A stretch of 38,259 bases of DNA from JANLQX01 sp031423635. Its GTDB lineage: Bacteria > Actinomycetota > Acidimicrobiia > Acidimicrobiales > JANYDT01. The translations under genes were made by a program, and so were the position numbers. Positions within the stretch are counted from its first letter, which is position 1. Each line of letters starts with the position of its first letter. The notes under the pieces are model-generated. The model worked only from the letters and a program-made list of their open reading frames with translations. It was not told where the DNA came from and made no database searches. Where the stretch lies: NCBI GenBank assembly GCA_031423635.1, contig JANPFX010000049.1, forward strand, positions 1 through 38,259. Direction: 5' to 3'. This document shows, one piece after another, positions 33,398 to 38,259 of the stretch.

Positions 33398-34957
33398 CTA
33401 CGGCAGGGGGGCGAGGTCGTGGACTTCGAAGACGGGAGTGGGGCGGGTCAGGCCCTTCAGGTCGATCTCCCCGATATGGTCGGCCCGCAACGCGTCCCCG
33501 AGCATGGCGACGACCCGATCGGACGCCAGGATCTGCCCGCCCTTGGCTTCGCTGCACAGTCGCGCCGCGAGGTTCACCACGCTGCCGATGGCGGTGTACT
33601 CGAAGCGCCCTTCGAACCCGATCTGTCCGCACGTGGCGTACCCCGCGGCCACGCCGACGCCGAGGGTGAGTTCGTGGCCGCGGCGCTTCCACTCGGCCGA
33701 CAGCGACGCGGTGCGTTCGCGCATTCCGATCGCCAACGTAATGGCGCGGCGTGCCGGGTCGTCGCACGGGATCGGATCGTTGAAGAACACCATCATGCCG
33801 TCGCCGGTGAACTGGCTGAGGGTGCCGCCCAGTTCGAAGATACGTGGACCTACGGCGTCGTGCATCTCGCGCAATACCTCCATCACGTCCTCCGGTTCCG
33901 ATCTCTCGGCGAACGAGGTGAAGCCGCGGAGGTCACAGAACAAGGCCGTGATGTCGCGCCGGTGACTCTTCAGCAGTTCTGTGCCGCCCGCTTCGATCAC
34001 CTCCATCAACTGTGGGGGGACGAAGCGCTGCATCAGGTTGAGCTGTTCGACCTTGCGCACCTGCTCATCCACGCGGGCTTCGAGCTCGACGTTCCATGCC
34101 TTCAGTTCGGCCGCCTGTGCTTCCACGCGGGTGAGCAGTGCCTGCTCCGCGTCGCGCAGACGCTTCTTCTCCACGCACGCGCCGACGCGGGCCTTCAGGA
34201 GCACCGGATCGAAGGGCTTCGGGAGGTAGTCCTCGGCGCCGGCTTCGATGCAGCGCACGATGCTGGCCATGTCGTCGAGGGCCGAGATCATGATGACGGG
34301 GATGTGGCGGATGGTCGGGTCGTTGCGGTGCCGTTCGAGCACCGCGAACCCGTCCATGCGGGGCATCATCACGTCGAGCAGCACGAGATCGATGCCGGAG
34401 TCGGGGGCGGCGAGGCGTTCGAGGGCCTCGATGCCGTCGCGGGCTTCGATGACGCCGTAGCCGAGCCGCTGGAGGCGTCGGCCGAGGACGTCGCGGTTCG
34501 CCTCGTCATCGTCGACTACCAGGACCATTTCCAGCCGACCGGCCACAGCAGTGGTGGTCGGGCCGGTGTCGCGGTTGACGAGCACGGTTCCGCTGGTGAG
34601 CCGCGTGGCCAGCTCGCCGAGGCGCTCGGTGGCCGAGGTGAGGCGTTCGAGGTCGGCGACGGGTAGGACGCCGGGCTCGGCGAAAAGCGCCTTGGTCATG
34701 GTGGTGAGCTCATCGACTCTGTTCGTAAGCGTGCGTATGGCCTCGTAGGCCGCGGTGCCGACCGACTCGCCGTCCTCGGCGATGAGACCGGGCACGAGTT
34801 CGAGCACGAGCCGAGCCGTGGACCGGATGGCGTCGAGTTGTTGCGTCGTTGCGGCGCTGATGCCGTCTTCCTCGAGGAGCAGCTCGGAGTAGCCGATCAG
34901 GTGGTTGACGGGCGTTCGCAGCTCGTGGCGCAGTTCCCGGATCTCGTCCGGAGTCAT
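33398..34957 (-). CDS. Hybrid HELRTP-receiver-class III nucleotidyl cyclase
   Basis: The 519-residue cytoplasmic protein has three parts. Residues 1-60 resemble the phospho-accepting helix of histidine kinases (H11 in RHELRTPVN), but no ATPase domain follows. Residues 143-262 are a receiver domain with acidic VVDDDE and phospho-acceptor D195 (LLDVMMP) and K247. A coiled-coil linker (265-310) leads to a class III cyclase domain (330-510) with metal ligands D342 (FCDLRGFT) and D386 (FTGDGMMVFF), and the N462/R466 transition-state pair (VNLAAR). It probably makes cAMP in response to phosphorylation; adenylate versus guanylate specificity is not certain. The ATG at 34957 lacks a ribosome-binding site; a TTG at 35002 is the alternative. 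Kinase and response regulator genes lie just upstream. Confidence 0.9.
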   Translation of the reverse strand: MTPDEIRELRHELRTPVNHLIGYSELLLEEDGISAATTQQLDAIRSTARLVLELVPGLIAEDGESVGTAAYEAIRTLTNRVDELTTMTKALFAEPGVLPVADLERLTSATERLGELATRLTSGTVLVNRDTGPTTTAVAGRLEMVLVVDDDEANRDVLGRRLQRLGYGVIEARDGIEALERLAAPDSGIDLVLLDVMMPRMDGFAVLERHRNDPTIRHIPVIMISALDDMASIVRCIEAGAEDYLPKPFDPVLLKARVGACVEKKRLRDAEQALLTRVEAQAAELKAWNVELEARVDEQVRKVEQLNLMQRFVPPQLMEVIEAGGTELLKSHRRDITALFCDLRGFTSFAERSEPEDVMEVLREMHDAVGPRIFELGGTLSQFTGDGMMVFFNDPIPCDDPARRAITLAIGMRERTASLSAEWKRRGHELTLGVGVAAGYATCGQIGFEGRFEYTAIGSVVNLAARLCSEAKGGQILASDRVVAMLGDALRADHIGEIDLKGLTRPTPVFEVHDLAPLP

Positions 34958-35006
34958 GGTTTGTTGGGCGGTGCGGCGAGAGGGCTGGTGCTGCGAGCAC
35001 AAGCGC

Positions 35007-35114
35007 AGGGTTCGTGTGCGGCGCCGCGCCGAGCACGGGCGCGGTGTTCAAGTGCGTTGTAGCGCCGAGCGCGGGCGCCGGGTTCATGTACGGCGCCGCG
35101 CCGAGCACTCGACC
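35007..35114. repeat. 36-bp tandem repeat, three copies
   Basis: Units at 35007-35042, 35043-35078 and 35079-35114 share the core GCGCCGAGC and the GTTC-x-GT start; units 1 and 3 are most alike. A partial fourth unit seems to precede at about 34988-35006. The period is exactly 12 codons and a minus-strand frame through it reads LGAAP/LGATT units. The array fills the gap between the response regulator stop and the cyclase start. Confidence 0.8.
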
Positions 35115-35495
35115 TCATGGCGAGACCGGCTCGGTGACACCGAGCGCGGCCATCTTCGCCAGCAGTCGGGGGAGGTCGACGGGTTTCGTGTCGTAGTCGT
35201 CGCAGCCCGCCTCCATGGCCTTCTCCCGATCGCCCGGCATGGAGTGCGCGGTGAGGGCGATGACCGGGATGGCCTCGGTGGAGGCGTCGGCCCGAACTGC
35301 CCGGGTGGCCTCCCAGCCGTTCATGATCGGCAGGCTCATGTCCATGAGGATGAGGTCGGGACGCTCCGTCTTCGACATCGTCACGCCCTCGGCTCCGTCG
35401 ACGGCCATCACCACGGTGAACCCGCGACGCTCCAGCCGCCGCGACAGCATGTCGCGGTTCATCTCGTTGTCCTCGACGATCAAGATCTTCGGCAT
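35115..35495 (-). CDS. Single-domain response regulator (DivK-like)
   Basis: The 126-residue protein is only a receiver domain. It has the acidic pocket E8-D9, phospho-acceptor D52 in LILMDMSLP, T82 in ALTAHS and K104 in DTKPVD, all in standard places. Without an output domain it must act by protein contact, as DivK- or CheY-like proteins do. The histidine kinase and the receiver-cyclase protein encoded on either side are the obvious partners. The ATG at 35495 is chosen because the domain starts there (MPKILIVEDN). It lies about 60 bp behind the AbiEi/DUF559 gene, with hairpin copy B in between. Confidence 0.93.
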   Translation of the reverse strand: MPKILIVEDNEMNRDMLSRRLERRGFTVVMAVDGAEGVTMSKTERPDLILMDMSLPIMNGWEATRAVRADASTEAIPVIALTAHSMPGDREKAMEAGCDDYDTKPVDLPRLLAKMAALGVTEPVSP

Positions 35496-35530
35496 CGCCC
35501 TTGAGTAAACCACCTCCCGGGTCGGGGTTT

Positions 35531-35565
35531 GGAAGATTCGTGGCGCTGGGCGCTACAAATCCTCC
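35531..35565. repeat. Palindromic 3'-end element, copy B
   Basis: GGAAGATTCGTGGCGC (35531-35546) and GCGCTACAAATCCTCC (35550-35565) pair at 13 of 16 positions around a 3-nt loop; one further position is a G-U pair in one direction. The stop codon of the AbiEi/DUF559 gene (TAG, 35553-35555) lies inside the right arm. It probably terminates that transcript. Confidence 0.75.
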
Positions 35566-36506
35566 GAGTCCTCGGCCAAGAGACGCCGCAGCGCGACGAC
35601 CGTGCGGCCGAACGAGGCTCGATTCATCAGGTCCCGGTCGGTCGCTTCGACGACTCGCCAGCGATATGCAACGAGCAGACGCCGCCGCTCGGCGTCGCGT
35701 TCCTGCGTGCGGCGGGATCCGTGGGTGAAGAAGGGGCTGACCTCCAGCGCCAACCGATCGCCATCCCAAGCGAAGTCAACCTCGACCACCTTCCCGCCAC
35801 CGACCGGCACCCTGTAGTTGCGTTTCCATTCGCCCAGCCCGGCATCGTTGAGCCATCGACCGACGGTCTGCTCCTTGCCGCTTCGATGGCCGATGCCAGC
35901 CGAACGTGCGTCGAGCAACGCGACGAGAAGCCGTCGGTTTCGAATCGACGATGGCGCTACGGATTCCAGCGCGGAACGAAGGGTCTCGACGCTGACCAGG
36001 CGATGGGCGAGGCAGTGGTCAAGGCACCGCTCGACGACGGCCGCCTCGACGAACCGAGGGAGCAGGAGCAGCGTCGAGGCGGGCGTGGCCACATGGGTCG
36101 TCATCCACGACTGCCGCTGCGTTGAGCTCTGACGTATGGTGGCGATCCCACGCAAGGTCACCCTCTGGTCGGTCGGAATGCTCAGCAGCTTCGGTGCGTC
36201 GGGATGCAGGAATCGCTGAGGTAGGGGCAACTGGTGGACGACGGCGGCCGAGACTCCGGCGATCGTCGAGCCAGGCACCGCAAGAGATGCTGCGAGGATG
36301 CCTTGCATCGCACTTGGCGGCACGGCGGCGAGGCGCATCACGCCCGTGTGCACGGGGACGAGCAGTCCGGCCTGTTGACGGCGGGAAAGCGCCGACCTGT
36401 CGATTCCGCGCTGCAACGCCTGGTCGACGGAGATCAGACCCAGCTGGCGACGAGCAACGCGGTGCAGCAGTTCGTCGATCTCGAAGGTGGAGTGGGCGCC
36501 TCGCAT
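35553..36506 (-). CDS. AbiEi-like N-terminus with DUF559 endonuclease-like domain
   Basis: From the ATG at 36506 the product has 317 residues. The N-terminal part (about 15-75, ARRQLGLISVDQALQRGIDRSALSRR) resembles the winged-helix AbiEi antitoxin domain common in actinobacteria. The C-terminal third is DUF559, a PD-(D/E)xK-like fold, with VEVDFAWDGDRLALEVSPFF. The Asp and Glu positions are present, but the lysine expected after Glu is replaced (LEVS), so cleavage activity is doubtful. The function of this family is not established; it lacks a toxin partner here. It separates the kinase gene from the response regulator gene, and its last codons run into hairpin copy B. Confidence 0.8.
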   Translation of the reverse strand: MRGAHSTFEIDELLHRVARRQLGLISVDQALQRGIDRSALSRRQQAGLLVPVHTGVMRLAAVPPSAMQGILAASLAVPGSTIAGVSAAVVHQLPLPQRFLHPDAPKLLSIPTDQRVTLRGIATIRQSSTQRQSWMTTHVATPASTLLLLPRFVEAAVVERCLDHCLAHRLVSVETLRSALESVAPSSIRNRRLLVALLDARSAGIGHRSGKEQTVGRWLNDAGLGEWKRNYRVPVGGGKVVEVDFAWDGDRLALEVSPFFTHGSRRTQERDAERRRLLVAYRWRVVEATDRDLMNRASFGRTVVALRRLLAEDSEDL

Positions 36507-36558
36507 GGCCGCCCACTCTTGCGGCAGCGGTGTGACACTTCCGGCAGGCCGAGGAATC

Positions 36559-36593
36559 GGAAGTTTCGTAGCTCCCAGCGCTACAAATGTTCC
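36559..36593. repeat. Palindromic 3'-end element, copy C
   Basis: GGAAGTTTCGTAGC (36559-36572) and GCTACAAATGTTCC (36580-36593) pair at 11 of 14 positions. The stop codon of the histidine kinase gene (36581-36583) lies inside the right arm. The flanks carry CCAAACCCTCC, as in copy A. Confidence 0.75.
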
Positions 36594-38259
36594 AAACCCT
36601 CCACCACGAGGGGGAGGGTCACCGTGAATACCGAGCCCTGGCCGGGCTCCGACGTCACGTCGATGTCGCCGCCCATCATCACGCAGAAGCTGCGGCTGAG
36701 GGCGAGGCCGAGGCCGGTGCCGCCGTAGGTGCGGGTGGTCGAGACGTCGGCCTGGGAGAACGCCTCGAAGAGCTTGTCGCGCTGCTCGTCGGTGATGCCG
36801 ATGCCGGAGTCGCGCACGGCGAAGTGGATCGCTTCCGAACCGCGGGTGACGGTGAGCGCGACGGAACCGTCGGACGTGAACTTGGCGGCGTTCGACAGCA
36901 GGTTGAACAGCACCTGCTTGGTCTTCACGAGGTCGGCGTGCATCACGCCCATGGCGTCGGGGCAGTCGATGACAAAGTCGTTGCGGTTCTTCTCCACCAT
37001 CGGACGCACGATCGACTCGACCTCGTCGACGAGGGACTGCACACCGAACGTCTCCAGGAACATCGTCATACGGCCGGACTCGACCTTGGCGAGGTCGAGG
37101 ATGCCGCCGATGAGCGTGAGCAGGTGCTTGCCGGCCGACCGGATCTTGCCGAGGTCCGGGAGGAAACCGGTGGTGCCGAGGTCCTCGCACTCCTCGCTCA
37201 GGAGCTCGGCGTAGCCGATGATGGCGTTCAGTGGCGTGCGCAGCTCGTGCGACATGTTCGCAAGGAACTCCGACTTGTGCCGCGAAGCGATCTCCAGCTC
37301 TTTGGTCTTCGCCTGGAGCTCGGAGAACAGACGGGCGTTCTCGATCGCGATCACCGCCTGGTCGGCGAACGTCTGCAGCAGCTGCTTCTCGGCGTTGGTG
37401 AAGCGGACGTCACCAATCCGCTGGACGGCGACCGCACCCAGTTTGTCGCTGCCGCTCACCAGTGGAATGCAGGCGATCGACATAGCGGACTCGCCGATCT
37501 GACTCAGGTGTGCGGCGAAGGCAGGACCAGCCTGCAATCCGTCGCCGACCTTCACCGTCCGATACACCGCCCGGCCAAACTCGATTACTTGGGAGACTCC
37601 CTCGAGCCCCTCGTTGGCGCTGTCCGCGTCCAGATGTCCGACGATCGCCGCCGGGACAAGTGAGCCATCTTGATAGACGTTCAGCACGGTGGAATACCCG
37701 CCCACCAGACGATTGGCCTGTTCCGCCAGTTCCGTGAGCACGACGTCGCGATCGAATGCGGACTTACTGATTGTCTGGAGGACAGCGGCGACGGCAGTCT
37801 GCTGCTCGAGGGCGGCGCTCACCTCGCGGTTGCTGTCCTGCAGCTCGTTGAACAGGCGGGAGTTCTCGATGGCTATGAGGGCCTGATCGGCGAAGGTCTG
37901 GACGACATCCTCATCGCGCTGGCTGAACGGAAGCCGGTCGCGACGCATGAGGGAGAACACGCCGCGGAACGAGCCCGGACGGGTCAGCGGCACCATGAGG
38001 TAGGCCCGCTGCCGGAGACGCTCGACGAACTCGAGGGTCGGCTGATCGCGATTGGACCTCCACTCGGTCGGCAGTGCGTCGGGCTCGAGATCGGTCCGCC
38101 CGATCGACCCGTCTGCCACCCTCGACACGGAGTTGTCACCGTCGAGCGGAAACACGATCTCGTCGATGATCGCCAGTTCGTCGGCCGTGAACCCGTGGCT
38201 GGCTCCGTTTCGAAACCGCTCCCCGCCCTCCTCCCAGATAAGAGCGGTGTCCGCTTCAC
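36581..38259 (-). CDS. GAF-GAF sensor histidine kinase (5' end outside window)
   Basis: The frame is open to the window edge, so only about 558 C-terminal residues are seen. Upstream of the GTG at 38155 the reading frame continues with GAF-like sequence (ALIWEEGGERF, GFTADELAIIDEI), so that codon is not the start. The visible order is the end of a GAF domain, a short helical linker, a second GAF domain and a coiled coil. The dimerisation domain follows with H in SHELRTPLNAIIGYAELL, then the ATPase domain with NLLSNAAKFT (N box), DSGIGIT (G1) and GGTGLGLAL (G2). No membrane segment is seen, so it probably senses a cytoplasmic signal. The nearby receiver proteins are likely phosphoryl acceptors. 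The stop lies in hairpin copy C. Confidence 0.93.
   Translation of the reverse strand, partial: EADTALIWEEGGERFRNGASHGFTADELAIIDEIVFPLDGDNSVSRVADGSIGRTDLEPDALPTEWRSNRDQPTLEFVERLRQRAYLMVPLTRPGSFRGVFSLMRRDRLPFSQRDEDVVQTFADQALIAIENSRLFNELQDSNREVSAALEQQTAVAAVLQTISKSAFDRDVVLTELAEQANRLVGGYSTVLNVYQDGSLVPAAIVGHLDADSANEGLEGVSQVIEFGRAVYRTVKVGDGLQAGPAFAAHLSQIGESAMSIACIPLVSGSDKLGAVAVQRIGDVRFTNAEKQLLQTFADQAVIAIENARLFSELQAKTKELEIASRHKSEFLANMSHELRTPLNAIIGYAELLSEECEDLGTTGFLPDLGKIRSAGKHLLTLIGGILDLAKVESGRMTMFLETFGVQSLVDEVESIVRPMVEKNRNDFVIDCPDAMGVMHADLVKTKQVLFNLLSNAAKFTSDGSVALTVTRGSEAIHFAVRDSGIGITDEQRDKLFEAFSQADVSTTRTYGGTGLGLALSRSFCVMMGGDIDVTSEPGQGSVFTVTLPLVVEGLEHL

Noticed and set aside
35007..35114. Tandem repeat as a CRISPR array
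   Set aside because: Units are directly adjacent with no spacers and no cas genes are near.
35553..36506. Complete type IV toxin-antitoxin system or restriction enzyme
   Set aside because: No AbiEii-like toxin or methyltransferase is adjacent, and the lysine of the nuclease motif is missing.
36581..38155. Histidine kinase starting at the GTG at 38155
   Set aside because: The frame upstream continues with GAF-like sequence to the window edge, so the gene is cut off by the window.

Overview
This window looks like chromosomal DNA of a high-GC actinobacterium, most likely an Acidimicrobiia (Ilumatobacter-like) lineage. The supporting signs are strong G/C bias at third positions, a threonine-repeat surface protein, an F420-type LLM oxidoreductase, a TIGR03086/DinB-like protein, an MPT53-like secreted thioredoxin, and several genes whose start codon sits 6-8 nt behind a TANNNT box, as in leaderless transcripts. 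The taxonomic call is an inference. I see no rRNA, tRNA, CRISPR array, insertion sequence or phage gene, and no gene-free stretch above 300 bases.

Region 1 (1-2.9 kb) holds msrB on the minus strand, an SDR gene broken by an apparent 1-bp frameshift, and a membrane-anchored Thr-rich stalk protein.

Region 2 (2.9-24.3 kb) is a catabolic island built around one divergent promoter region at 15738-15900. Leftward runs an almost gapless series: peptide/nickel-type ABC transporter (binding protein, two permeases, one fused double-ATPase), GMC oxidoreductase, its small partner, Baeyer-Villiger-type monooxygenase, double-domain acyl-CoA dehydrogenase and Zn-alcohol dehydrogenase. Many junctions are 4-bp ATGA/GTGA overlaps. 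Rightward run MmgE/PrpD, a second GMC oxidoreductase, a second small partner, SDR, MDR reductase, glycosyltransferase, DUF1990 and a Rieske oxygenase. The GMC/small-partner pair is thus present twice, once in each arm. Together the enzymes suggest uptake of an organic substrate, oxidation of an alcohol, oxygen insertion and acyl-CoA beta-oxidation. The substrate cannot be read from the sequence.

Region 3 (24.3-30.7 kb) is mixed housekeeping and redox: CDF metal exporter, YkgJ-type cysteine-cluster protein, TIGR03086 protein, alpha/beta-hydrolase-OsmC fusion, LLM oxidoreductase and DedA. Between the hydrolase and the LLM gene lies the most unusual locus. It encodes a secreted thioredoxin-fold protein whose frame is interrupted by one UGA exactly where the first redox cysteine of the CxxC motif should be (U-S-A-C). 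The frame is intact on both sides and a GC hairpin follows the UGA. I read it as a probable selenoprotein; a nonsense mutation is the alternative.

Region 4 (30.7-38.3 kb, all minus strand) has a Cys-type sulfatase, a decayed DUF1116 gene, a hybrid HELRTP-receiver-class III cyclase protein, a single-domain response regulator, an AbiEi/DUF559 protein and a GAF-GAF histidine kinase that runs off the window. Three copies of one palindromic element sit at the 3' ends of genes here, and a 36-bp tandem repeat precedes the cyclase gene.
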